Below are positions 28,601-35,843 of a DNA stretch of 64,000 nt, in pieces. The notes below the pieces were generated by a model that was not told where the DNA came from, made no database searches, and saw nothing but the letters and a program-made list of their open reading frames with translations. Source of the DNA: Gaiellasilicea sp963789355 (GTDB taxonomy: Bacteria; Actinomycetota; Thermoleophilia; Gaiellales; Gaiellaceae); the NCBI GenBank assembly GCA_963789355.1, contig CAWBKK010000002.1:1-64000 (forward strand), given 5' to 3'. Every line of letters starts with the position of its first letter. Position 1 is the first letter of the stretch. The translations under genes were made by a program, and so were the position numbers.

Positions 28601-28603
28601 GCT
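28598..28603 (+). promoter_or_regulatory. -10 box for leaderless DUF1385 gene, overlapping the pabC stop
   Basis: TAGGCT starts with the TAG stop codon of pabC and lies six bases before the ATG at 28,610, which has no ribosome-binding site. Confidence 0.45.
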
Positions 28604-28609
28604 TCCGGG

Positions 28610-29398
28610 ATGAGCAGCAAGATCCGGCTCGGCGGCATGGCCCTCTCGAACGGCGTGCTCGTGCACGGGCCCACCTCGTGGGCCTGCGCGATCAGAACGG
28701 ACGGGGGCGAGATCAAGGTCGCGTCGGCGCGCAAGCGCCTGCTCGCACCCGGGATCCAGCAGCCGTTCCTGCGTGGGCCGCTCCGGCTGGCGGAGTCGTT
28801 CGCGGTGATCCCGGAGCTGCGCCGGAAGCTGCCGCAGGCCCGACTGCCGTTCGAGCGACCCGTGGTGCTCGCTGCGACGATCGCGAGCGCGCTGACCGTG
28901 CAAGTCGTCCGCCGCTCACCGAACCTCGGCGACGCCGCGCGCGAGCTTCTCTCGGGTGCCCTTTCATTGGGGCCGGCGCTGCTCGCGCTCCGGGGCGGCG
29001 AGCTGGCCGCGTACCACGGCGCCGAGCACGTCTCGATCGGGACGTACGAGCACGGCGAGAAGCGCGCGAAGGAGCACGAGCGCTGCGGCTCGCACCTGGT
29101 CGGGCCGCTACTGGCCGCGTCAGCGGTCGGCAACATCCTTGCTTCGCGCGCGCCCGCGCACCTGCGCGGGCCGGCGAGAACCGCGAGCTCGCTGGGCGCC
29201 GTCGGCGTCGCGGTCGAGGTGTTCGCGTGGATGACGAAGCATCCGCGCCACCCGCTCGCGAAGGCGCTCGCGAAGCCTGGTCACGAACTGCAGCACCGAA
29301 TCGCCACGGCCGAGCCCTCGCCCGCGCAGCTCGAGGTCGCCGAGGCCGCCCTCGCCGCCTGCTTGAAGCTGGAAGATGGCGACCGAGCAAGCAGCTAA
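28610..29398 (+). CDS. DUF1385 (YqhQ-like) membrane protein
   Basis: 262 residues. DUF1385 hallmarks are IRLGGMALSNGVLVHGPTSW, AAYHGAEHVSIGTYEHGEK and EHERCGSHLVGPLLAASAVG. Hydrophobic stretches around 93-110, 120-135, 165-180 and 195-215 suggest several membrane helices with conserved His/Cys loops that could bind a metal. The function is not established for the family; YqhQ of Bacillus is a related uncharacterised membrane protein. Leaderless ATG start at 28,610. Its last 23 bases overlap the nicotinate phosphoribosyltransferase gene, so the two are linked. Confidence 0.85.
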   Translation: MSSKIRLGGMALSNGVLVHGPTSWACAIRTDGGEIKVASARKRLLAPGIQQPFLRGPLRLAESFAVIPELRRKLPQARLPFERPVVLAATIASALTVQVVRRSPNLGDAARELLSGALSLGPALLALRGGELAAYHGAEHVSIGTYEHGEKRAKEHERCGSHLVGPLLAASAVGNILASRAPAHLRGPARTASSLGAVGVAVEVFAWMTKHPRHPLAKALAKPGHELQHRIATAEPSPAQLEVAEAALAACLKLEDGDRASS

Positions 29399-30464
29399 GC
29401 CGCGCCGGCTCCCGCCTGAGATCTTCGACCTCCCGGTCGGGAAGATGCGCGAGGGCTACTACACCGACGCCTACTTCAACCACACACGCGAGACGCTCCT
29501 GCGGGACGGCCGTCACCCGCGCGTCGTGATGCAGGTCTTCCAGCGCAGCCAGGCGATGCTCGGCGGCGTCGACGAGGCGATCGCAGTCCTCAAGCTCTGC
29601 TCGGACGACTGGGAGGCGCTCACCGTCCACGCGCTCCACGACGGCGACCGGGTCGAGCCGTGGGAGACGGCGATGACGGTCGAGGGGGACTACACGCTCT
29701 TTGCGCACCTCGAGACCGTCTACCTCGGCGTGCTGACCCGGCGGACGCTGATCACGACGAACACGGCGCGCGTCGTCGAGGCCGCGAACGGAAAGCCGAT
29801 CATCTTCATGCCGGCACGCCACGACCACCACCGCGTCCAGACCGGCGACGGCTACGCCGCCTACGTCGCGGGAGCGATGATCGGCGCCGAGATCGGGGTC
29901 ACCTCCGACGCGCAGGCGTCCTGGTGGGGCGGCCGCGGCGTCGGCACCGTGCCGCACGCGCTGATCGCCTCGTACGGCGGCAACACCGTCCTCGCCGCGA
30001 CGAAGTTCGCGGAGTGGGCGAGCGAGGACATGAACATCGTCGTCCTCGTCGACTTCGAGAACGACTCGGTGCGAACGGCGCTCGAGGTGGCGCGGGCACT
30101 CGGGCCGCGGCTCTGGGGCGTGCGGCTCGACACGTCGGGCCAGCTCGTCGACCGCTCGCTCTGGAACGAGATGGGTGACTTCGACCCGCGCGGCGTCAAC
30201 GAGCGCCTCGTCCGCAAGGTGCGCGACGCGCTCGATGCGGACGGCTTCGAGCGGGTACGGATCGTCGCCTCGGGCGGCTTCACCGTCGACAAGATCGAGC
30301 AGTTCGAGCGGAGCGACGTGCCCGTCGACGCGTACGGGATCGGCTCGTCGCTGATCCGCGGCCAGAACGACTTCACCGCCGACATCGTGATGACCGACGG
30401 GCGCCCATCGGCGAAGGTCGGCCGCCGCTACCGGCCGAACCCGAGGCTCGAGCTCGTCACCTAG
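29376..30464 (+). CDS. pncB: Nicotinate phosphoribosyltransferase
   Basis: 362-residue enzyme of NAD salvage that joins nicotinate and PRPP to nicotinate mononucleotide. Signature segments are LPVGKMREGYYTDAYFNHTR, the substrate region FMPARHDHHRVQTGDGYAAY, VDFENDSVRTALEVARALGP, GVRLDTSGQLVDR and IVASGGFTVDKIEQFERSDV, then DAYGIGSSLI for the phosphate site. The PARxHD-type variant matches the compact bacterial group found in actinobacteria. It is convergent, with a four-base overlap, with an isochorismatase-type hydrolase that could supply nicotinate from nicotinamide. Confidence 0.92.
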   Translation: MATEQAAKPRRLPPEIFDLPVGKMREGYYTDAYFNHTRETLLRDGRHPRVVMQVFQRSQAMLGGVDEAIAVLKLCSDDWEALTVHALHDGDRVEPWETAMTVEGDYTLFAHLETVYLGVLTRRTLITTNTARVVEAANGKPIIFMPARHDHHRVQTGDGYAAYVAGAMIGAEIGVTSDAQASWWGGRGVGTVPHALIASYGGNTVLAATKFAEWASEDMNIVVLVDFENDSVRTALEVARALGPRLWGVRLDTSGQLVDRSLWNEMGDFDPRGVNERLVRKVRDALDADGFERVRIVASGGFTVDKIEQFERSDVPVDAYGIGSSLIRGQNDFTADIVMTDGRPSAKVGRRYRPNPRLELVT

Positions 30465-31498
30465 CCGGTTCGCGCCTCGCCGACCACGCCCGGCCAGTCG
30501 GCCATCGGCTGATCCGACCGGACCACGTGGGCGCCCGACTCGGCGAAGCGGGCGAAGTGAGCGTCCGCCTCGTCGGTGTAGTCGACCGCCCCGGGGACGA
30601 CGACGGACGACGTGCAGTCCTCGAGCAGGTAGACCTTCTCGGCGAGACCGCGCTGCCGAACGTTGGGATCGGAGAGCAGGTCCTCGATCGTCCAGGCGAC
30701 GCAGTGGCTCTTCGCCTCGCCGGCGATCACGACCGCGTCGTTCTGGAGCAGGCGCTCGATCAGCGGCTGGTTGCGCCTGCCCAGCGGCTCGCCCTCGCGG
30801 TCGACCTCCACCTCGGGGCCGAGCATCGAGTAGTGCTCGGTGAGCGCGTTGGCGCCCTTCGGCTGGAAGTCGAGCGGTGCGTGCCGGACGACCGAGTGAA
30901 AGAAGAGCGCCTCCTCGAGCGCGGAGACGAGCGCGTAGCCGATCCCGCCGAGCATGGCGTGGAACGGCCAGATCGTCAGGTTGTACTTCCCGCCCTCCTC
31001 GAGCGTCTGCACGTAGTAGCGCAGGTGCTGCTCTGCGTAGTCGGGGTCCAGTCCGAGACCGGCTGCGGCCGGCGGATTGATCCGCCAGCGCCCGGCCTCG
31101 ACCTCGGCGGCGGTCACGAGCGTGAAAGGCTCCGGATGCCTGCCCTCGTCGTCGATCAATAGCGCCGGATGGAAGATCTGAAGCGCCTGGTGCGTGTCCA
31201 GCGTCGGCACGATCTGGGTGAGCGCGCCGAGGTTCCGGTAGACGAACTCGCAGACGCGGCGCGAGTCGTCGAGCGCGCCCGTCCCCGAGCGGCCGGCGAC
31301 GAAGAGCTCGAAGCCGGGCGAGCAGAACGTGTTCTGCATGTCGACGACGACGAGCGCGACCCGGAGGCGGTCGTCGGCCGCCGGCTGGATCCCGTGCCGG
31401 CCGCGCCAGCGCTCTGCGTCCTCGAAGCGGGCGGCGTAGTCGACGCGCCAGACCTCGCCGACCCGCTCGGGATCCCAGTGGGGAGGCAGCGGCAGCAC
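30461..31498 (-). CDS. Isochorismatase-family cysteine hydrolase, probable nicotinamidase
   Basis: 345-residue hydrolase with the catalytic triad Asp53 (LVVVDMQNTFCSPG), Lys171 (EEGGKYNLTIWPFHA) and Cys266 (IAGEAKSHCVAWTIEDLL). It is much longer than PncA (about 190 residues), with extra segments around 100-165 and 205-250. Placed tail to tail with nicotinate phosphoribosyltransferase, it plausibly deamidates nicotinamide, but another amide is possible. The start is GTG at 31,498 without a Shine-Dalgarno. A TACACT box lies six bases upstream, shared in opposite orientation with the divergent O-methyltransferase. Confidence 0.85.
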   Translation of the reverse strand: MLPLPPHWDPERVGEVWRVDYAARFEDAERWRGRHGIQPAADDRLRVALVVVDMQNTFCSPGFELFVAGRSGTGALDDSRRVCEFVYRNLGALTQIVPTLDTHQALQIFHPALLIDDEGRHPEPFTLVTAAEVEAGRWRINPPAAAGLGLDPDYAEQHLRYYVQTLEEGGKYNLTIWPFHAMLGGIGYALVSALEEALFFHSVVRHAPLDFQPKGANALTEHYSMLGPEVEVDREGEPLGRRNQPLIERLLQNDAVVIAGEAKSHCVAWTIEDLLSDPNVRQRGLAEKVYLLEDCTSSVVVPGAVDYTDEADAHFARFAESGAHVVRSDQPMADWPGVVGEARTG

Positions 31499-31503
31499 CG
31501 CAG

Positions 31504-31510
31504 TAGTGTA
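31504..31510. promoter_or_regulatory. Shared bidirectional -10 element in a 17-base intergenic gap
   Basis: TAGTGTA contains TAGTGT on the plus strand (31,504-31,509, six bases before GTG 31,516) and TACACT on the minus strand (31,505-31,510, six bases before GTG 31,498). The same seven bases thus seem to serve two divergent leaderless genes. Confidence 0.6.
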
Positions 31511-31515
31511 GGAAC

Positions 31516-32058
31516 GTGGTTCCGCCGCTCGTCGAGAAGGCGCTCGAGTTGACGGCGCGCCTCGGCTTCGACCGCTCCTGCAGCCCCGAGGTCGGCCGCC
31601 TCCTGCACGTCCTCGCCGCCTCGCGTGGCCGCGCGCGGGTCGCCGAGATCGGCACGGGCACGGGCGTGGGCGCCGCCTGGATCGTCTCGGCGCTGCCGCC
31701 GCAGACGCCGTTCTTCACCGTCGAGATCGACGCGGTGCGGGCCGCGGCCGCGCGGGAGCTGTTCGCCGAGGACGAGAACGTCCACGTGCTCGAGGGCGAC
31801 TGGCGCGAGCTGCTGCCGCCCGAGGCGCCGTTCGACCTCGTCTTCTACGACGCGACGAAGCAGCTGCGCCCGCGCGAGGACGGCGATCTGGTCGTCCGGC
31901 TGCTCGCGCCCGGCGGGCTCGCCGTCCTCGACGACCTGACGCCGGGCTTCGCAGGGCCTGATCCGATCCGCGAATTCTGGCTGGGCCGAACGGACGTGGC
32001 TGCGACGGAGGTCTTGACGACGCCCGAAACGGCAGCAATTGTGGCTGTTCGCCGATAG
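31516..32058 (+). CDS. O-methyltransferase-like class I SAM methyltransferase
   Basis: 180-residue protein. The SAM-binding motif I is VAEIGTGTGVGAAWIVSAL at about residues 43-61, followed by FFTVEIDAVRAAAARELF (acidic loop) and DLVFYDATKQLRPREDGD, then LLAPGGLAVLDDLTPG. It resembles the YrrM/TrmR and catechol-O-methyltransferase group (methyltransferase family 3/24). The substrate may be a small catechol or tRNA uridine; I cannot decide. The start is GTG 31,516, leaderless. The FtsH-like gene begins 40 bases after its stop with its own ribosome-binding site. Confidence 0.82.
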   Translation: MVPPLVEKALELTARLGFDRSCSPEVGRLLHVLAASRGRARVAEIGTGTGVGAAWIVSALPPQTPFFTVEIDAVRAAAARELFAEDENVHVLEGDWRELLPPEAPFDLVFYDATKQLRPREDGDLVVRLLAPGGLAVLDDLTPGFAGPDPIREFWLGRTDVAATEVLTTPETAAIVAVRR

Positions 32059-32098
32059 CCGCTACAGGCTTCGACGCGAGCTGCCGATAGGAGCGTGG

Positions 32099-33652
32099 AT
32101 GCCGGACGTGGGGGGATTTCTCGATCAGGTTGGCGACTACGCGCTGACGTGGCTGCCGCTCGTCTTCTTCGGCCTGATCATCTACCTGCTCTGGCGCACG
32201 CTCCAGTACATGCCGCGCGTGAAGCCGGCGAAGCTGGAGGCGAGCGCGAGCTCGTCGGTGACCTGGGACGACGTCGCCGGCGTCGAGGAGGCGAAGGCCG
32301 AGCTGCAGGAGGTCGTCGACTTCCTCCGGCATCCGAAGCGGTTCCAGCGCCTCGGCGCCCGCGTGCCGAAGGGGATTCTGCTCTACGGCCCTCCCGGCAC
32401 CGGCAAGACGCTGCTCGCGAAGGCAGTCGCCAGGGAGTCGGGCGCGAAGTTCTACTCCCAGAGCGCCTCCGCCTTCGTCGAGATGTTCGCCGGCCTCGGC
32501 GCCTCCCGCATCCGCAAGCTCTTCGAAGAGGCGCGCAAGAACGCGCCCGCGATCGTCTTCATCGACGAGCTCGACGCCGTCGGCACCGCCCGCGCGGGCG
32601 GCAGCCACAACCGCGAGCACGACCAGACGCTGAACCAGCTGCTCGTCGAGCTCGACGGCTTCGACGAGTCGGCACAGGTGATCGTCATGGGCGCCTCGAA
32701 CCGGCTCCAGGATCTCGACCCCGCCCTGCTGCGGCCGGGCCGCTTCGACCGCCAGGTCCTCGTCTCGGCGCCCGACCTGAGTGGACGCGAGGCGATCCTG
32801 AAGGTGCACACCCGAGGCAAGCCGCTTGCGACCGGGGTCGAGCTGTCACACATCGCGCGGCAGACGGCCGGGCTCACCGGCGCCGACCTCGCGAACCTCT
32901 GCAACGAGGCCGCGATCTTCGCCGGCCGCCAGGAGCGGACGACGATCCTCCAGGAGGACTTCGACGGGGCCATGGAACGGGTGATCGCCGGCATGCAGCA
33001 GCGCCGGGTCGTGACCGAGAAGGAGAAGCGGATCCTCGCCTACCACGAGGCCGGCCACGCCCTGATCGCCTACATGATGGGCGACCTGCTCCCGATCCAG
33101 AAGGTGACGATCGTGGCGCGCGGCGACGCGCTCGGCTACGCCTACTACCTGCCGCTCGAGGAGCGCTACCTGCACACGAAGGAAGAGTTCCTCGACGTGA
33201 TGAAGATCGCGCTCGCCGGGCGCGCCGCCGAGCACGTGGTCTTCGGCCGCGTCACCAACGGCGCCTCGAACGACCTCGAGAAGGTGACCGAGATCGCCCG
33301 AGCGATGGTGTTCGAGTACGGAATGTCCGACGCCTCTCCCTCACGGACGATGCGGGCCGACAACTACGCGCTCTCGGAGGAGACGAAGCGCCTCCGCGAC
33401 TCCGAGCAGGCACGGCTCACCGACCACGCCTACGAGGAGGCCCAGCGCCTGCTGGTGAAGCACCGCGTCTCCCTCGACCGGCTTGCGGGCCAGTTGCTCG
33501 AGCGCGAGACACTCACGCGCGACGAGCTCCACGAGCTGCTCGGCGCGATCGAGCCCGAGTCGCGGGCGTCCGAGACCGTCGGCACGGTCCGAGCGCTGCC
33601 TCAGCCGCAGGACGGGCATCCGCAAGCGGACGCTCGTCGCGCAAACCCCTAG
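32099..33652 (+). CDS. FtsH-like membrane ATP-dependent zinc metalloprotease, short form
   Basis: 517-residue AAA protease. There is one predicted membrane helix at about 16-35 (LTWLPLVFFGLIIYLLWRTL), then the AAA domain with Walker A GPPGTGKT (97-104), Walker B IVFIDELDA (152-160) and second-region Arg in ALLRPGRFDRQ. The protease domain carries HEAGH (316-320) and the third ligand D392 in TNGASNDLEKVT. Standard FtsH has two helices and a periplasmic domain and is 610-680 residues; here the N-terminal periplasmic part is absent. It starts at ATG 32,099 with AGGAG upstream. It may be a specialised paralogue rather than the main FtsH. Confidence 0.9.
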   Translation: MPDVGGFLDQVGDYALTWLPLVFFGLIIYLLWRTLQYMPRVKPAKLEASASSSVTWDDVAGVEEAKAELQEVVDFLRHPKRFQRLGARVPKGILLYGPPGTGKTLLAKAVARESGAKFYSQSASAFVEMFAGLGASRIRKLFEEARKNAPAIVFIDELDAVGTARAGGSHNREHDQTLNQLLVELDGFDESAQVIVMGASNRLQDLDPALLRPGRFDRQVLVSAPDLSGREAILKVHTRGKPLATGVELSHIARQTAGLTGADLANLCNEAAIFAGRQERTTILQEDFDGAMERVIAGMQQRRVVTEKEKRILAYHEAGHALIAYMMGDLLPIQKVTIVARGDALGYAYYLPLEERYLHTKEEFLDVMKIALAGRAAEHVVFGRVTNGASNDLEKVTEIARAMVFEYGMSDASPSRTMRADNYALSEETKRLRDSEQARLTDHAYEEAQRLLVKHRVSLDRLAGQLLERETLTRDELHELLGAIEPESRASETVGTVRALPQPQDGHPQADARRANP

Positions 33653-33678
33653 ACGGGCTTCGCGGCCCGAGCGGCCGA

Positions 33679-33684
33679 TAGCAT
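33679..33684 (+). promoter_or_regulatory. -10 box for leaderless epimerase gene
   Basis: TAGCAT lies six bases before GTG 33,691; no ribosome-binding site is present. Confidence 0.45.
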
Positions 33685-33690
33685 CGCGGC

Positions 33691-34095
33691 GTGGTCGCCC
33701 GCGGCATCCATCATCTCGGCGTTGCCGTTCACGACCTGGACGAGGCCGTTCACACGTACGAGAAGCTCTTCGGGGCCGAGCTCGAGCACCGGGCGCAGGT
33801 GGACGACCAGGGCGTCGAAGCTGCAGCGGTGCTCGTCGGAGCGGGTCGCGTCGAGCTGCTCGCACCACTCGGCGAGGAGACGCCGGTCGGGAAGTTCCTC
33901 GCCAAGCGCGGGCCGGGCATGCATCACGTCGCCTACGAGGTCGAGGACGTCGGCGCCGAGCTCGACCGGCTTGCCGCCGCCGGCGCCGAGCTGATCGACT
34001 CCGAGCCGCGCCAGGGCCTCTTCGGCCTCCAGGTCGCTTTCGTCCATCCCGACGCCGTCCACGGCGTCCTCACAGAGGTGGTGTCCGTTGGCTGA
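33691..34095 (+). CDS. mce: Methylmalonyl-CoA epimerase
   Basis: 134-residue VOC/glyoxalase-fold enzyme that interconverts R- and S-methylmalonyl-CoA in propionate metabolism. Blocks are GIHHLGVAVHDLDEAVHTYE, VELLAPLGEETPVGKFLAKR, GPGMHHVAYEVEDV and VAFVHPDAVHGVLTEVV. Metal ligands would be H7 or H8, H77 or H78 and the C-terminal Glu. It starts at GTG 33,691 without a Shine-Dalgarno. Its final codons overlap the next small gene. It complements the methylmalonate-semialdehyde dehydrogenase at 16,083-17,612, though far from it. No mutase gene is seen in the window. Confidence 0.9.
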   Translation: MVARGIHHLGVAVHDLDEAVHTYEKLFGAELEHRAQVDDQGVEAAAVLVGAGRVELLAPLGEETPVGKFLAKRGPGMHHVAYEVEDVGAELDRLAAAGAELIDSEPRQGLFGLQVAFVHPDAVHGVLTEVVSVG

Positions 34096-34318
34096 TGAAC
34101 CCGATTCCGTCCGGATCGAGCTCGCGTTCGACGGCGGGCCGGGACTGGCCGCGCTCGTCACGATCCAGGGCGCAGACGAGCTCGAGCGCGCGCTGGCCAC
34201 CGAGGCAGGCGGCACGGTCATGCTCGACTCGGCCGACGGTCGCTACACCGTCGTCCTCGCCCGCGTCGTCTACATGAAGCGTTACGCCCGCGAGTCACGC
34301 GTCGGATTCGGGATCTAG
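34088..34318 (+). CDS. Small uncharacterised protein (DUF3107-like)
   Basis: 76 residues, starting with TTG 34,088 and overlapping the epimerase stop by eight bases. The sequence has an N-terminal beta segment (VRIELAFDGGPGLAALVTIQ), a helix (ADELERALATE) and a C-terminal GRYTVVLARVVYMKRYAR ending ESRVGFGI. The layout recalls DUF3107 proteins of actinobacteria (short beta-helix-beta ending in VGFG), but the match is not certain. It is probably cytosolic. It sits between mce and an ECF sigma factor. The function is unknown. Confidence 0.6.
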   Translation: MADEPDSVRIELAFDGGPGLAALVTIQGADELERALATEAGGTVMLDSADGRYTVVLARVVYMKRYARESRVGFGI

Positions 34319-34334
34319 GGGCACCTTTCTCACG

Positions 34335-34922
34335 GTGACCGAAACACAACAGAAGGGCCCGTCCGGGGCGGAGATCCGCAAGCTCGTCGAACGTGGCCAG
34401 CAGGGCGACCGGGGTGCCCTCGAGGAGCTGTACCTGATCCACTTCGACCGGATCTACAGCTACCTGCACATGACCGTCGGCAACCGGCACGACGCCGAGG
34501 ACCTGACCACGCAGACGTTCATGCGGATGCTCGAGTCGATCGGCAAGTTTCGCTTCCAGTCGGCGCCGTTCTCGGCCTGGCTCTTCCGGATCGCGCACAA
34601 CCTCTCGATGGATCACTTCCGCGCGAACCGGCGCTGGCAGCCCGAGGAGGACGTGCCCGAGCCGACCGACTCGGCGGAGCGCTCGGCGGAGGACGAGGCG
34701 TTCCAGTCGATCGGCAGGCAGTCGATGCTGGAGCTGATCGACTCGCTCTCGCAGGAGCAGCAGCAGGTTCTGACGCTCAAGTTCGTCTTCAGCTTCTCGA
34801 ACGCCGAGGCGGCGACGATCCTCGACAAGACCGAAGGTGCGGTGAAGTCGCTGCAGCACCGGGCGCTCGTCTCGCTGCAGAAGCAGATCTCCGGCGACGC
34901 CGGGTCCGACAGCACGTCGTAG
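34335..34922 (+). CDS. ECF-type RNA polymerase sigma factor
   Basis: 195-residue sigma-70 family factor. Region 2 reads LEELYLIHFDRIYSYLHMTV, DAEDLTTQTFMRMLESIGKF and FSAWLFRIAHNLSMDHFRAN. Region 4 reads LTLKFVFSFSNAEAATILDK and TEGAVKSLQHRALVSLQKQI. The linker is acidic (EEDVPEPTDSAERSAEDE). It starts at GTG 34,335. No anti-sigma gene follows. Instead the YchF-like GTPase begins on the base right after the TAG stop, so the two are tightly linked. The controlling signal is unknown. Confidence 0.9.
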   Translation: MTETQQKGPSGAEIRKLVERGQQGDRGALEELYLIHFDRIYSYLHMTVGNRHDAEDLTTQTFMRMLESIGKFRFQSAPFSAWLFRIAHNLSMDHFRANRRWQPEEDVPEPTDSAERSAEDEAFQSIGRQSMLELIDSLSQEQQQVLTLKFVFSFSNAEAATILDKTEGAVKSLQHRALVSLQKQISGDAGSDSTS

Positions 34923-35843
34923 ATGGCGCTCGAGGTCGGGATCGTCGGGCTTCCGGGTGCCGGCAAGACGACGCTGTTCACCGCGCTGACGAAGACCGGC
35001 GGCGCCGGGTTCGGCAAGGAGAACGTCGGGATGGCGTCGATCGCGGACGACCGGCTCGAGCAGCTCGCCGCGCTCGTCGGGGCCCGGAAGATCACGCCGG
35101 CGACGATCCGGGTCGTCGACGTCCCGGGCACGGGTCCGGCGCTGCTCGGTGGGCTACGCCAGGTCGACGCGATCCTCGCCGTTGCGGACGGCTTCTCCGC
35201 CGGCGCCGATCCGAAGCGCGACCTCGAGACACTCGAGCTGGAACTGCTCGTCGCAGATCGCGACCACGTCGAGCGGCGGCTGGAGCGGGTCGAGAAGCAG
35301 GCGAAGTCGGGCGATGCGTCACTGCGGAAGGAGGTCGAGCAACTCCAGGCGCTGCTCGCGCACCTCGATGCGGGGCATACGTTGCGGGACTTTCCCGGCG
35401 AGCTGCCGGCCGAGCTGGAGCCGCTGACGACCAAGCCGCTTCTCGCGGTCGAGAACGGGCCCGATGGGATCGACCTGCAACTCGAGGCCGAGCTGGCGGA
35501 GATGTCCGACGACGAGGCGGCGGAGTACCGCGAGGGCGCGTCCGCGCTCGACGAGGTCGTGCGGCGGCTGCGCGACGCGCTCGATCTGATCACGTTCTTC
35601 ACGGCGGGCGAGAAGGAGACCCGCGCCTGGACGCTGCGCCGCGGCCAGACGGCGCTCGAGGCGGCGGCGTCGATCCACTCCGACATCGCGCGCGGCTTCA
35701 TCCGCTGCGAGACGATCCTGACCGAAGACCTGCTCGCGGCCGGCTCGCACGCCGAGGCTTCGAAGCGGGGGACGCAGCGGCTGGAGGGGAAGACGTACGC
35801 GGTTCAGGACGGGGATGTCCTGAACATCCGCTTCAACGTCTAG
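34923..35843 (+). CDS. YchF/Obg-like P-loop NTPase with TGS domain, divergent
   Basis: 306 residues; YchF proteins usually have about 360. The P-loop is VGIVGLPGAGKTTLFTALTK (residues 9-17 GLPGAGKTT instead of the usual GLPNVGKST), followed by ADDRLEQLAALVGARKITPA and IRVVDVPGTGPALLGG (Walker B). A coiled-coil segment (about 100-150) and a clear TGS end follow: LDLITFFTAGEKETRAWTLR and RLEGKTYAVQDGDVLNIRFN. The base-recognition NxxE/NKxD motif is replaced by LLAVENGPDG. YchF prefers ATP and acts on ribosomes or stress; a divergent paralogue is more likely than YchF itself. It is coupled to the ECF sigma gene. Confidence 0.8.
   Translation: MALEVGIVGLPGAGKTTLFTALTKTGGAGFGKENVGMASIADDRLEQLAALVGARKITPATIRVVDVPGTGPALLGGLRQVDAILAVADGFSAGADPKRDLETLELELLVADRDHVERRLERVEKQAKSGDASLRKEVEQLQALLAHLDAGHTLRDFPGELPAELEPLTTKPLLAVENGPDGIDLQLEAELAEMSDDEAAEYREGASALDEVVRRLRDALDLITFFTAGEKETRAWTLRRGQTALEAAASIHSDIARGFIRCETILTEDLLAAGSHAEASKRGTQRLEGKTYAVQDGDVLNIRFNV

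Noticed and set aside
28713..31718. A 1,001-codon open frame on the minus strand
   Set aside because: It runs antisense across DUF1385, nicotinate phosphoribosyltransferase and part of the hydrolase. It is Arg/Ala-rich with no motif, and comes from high third-position GC.
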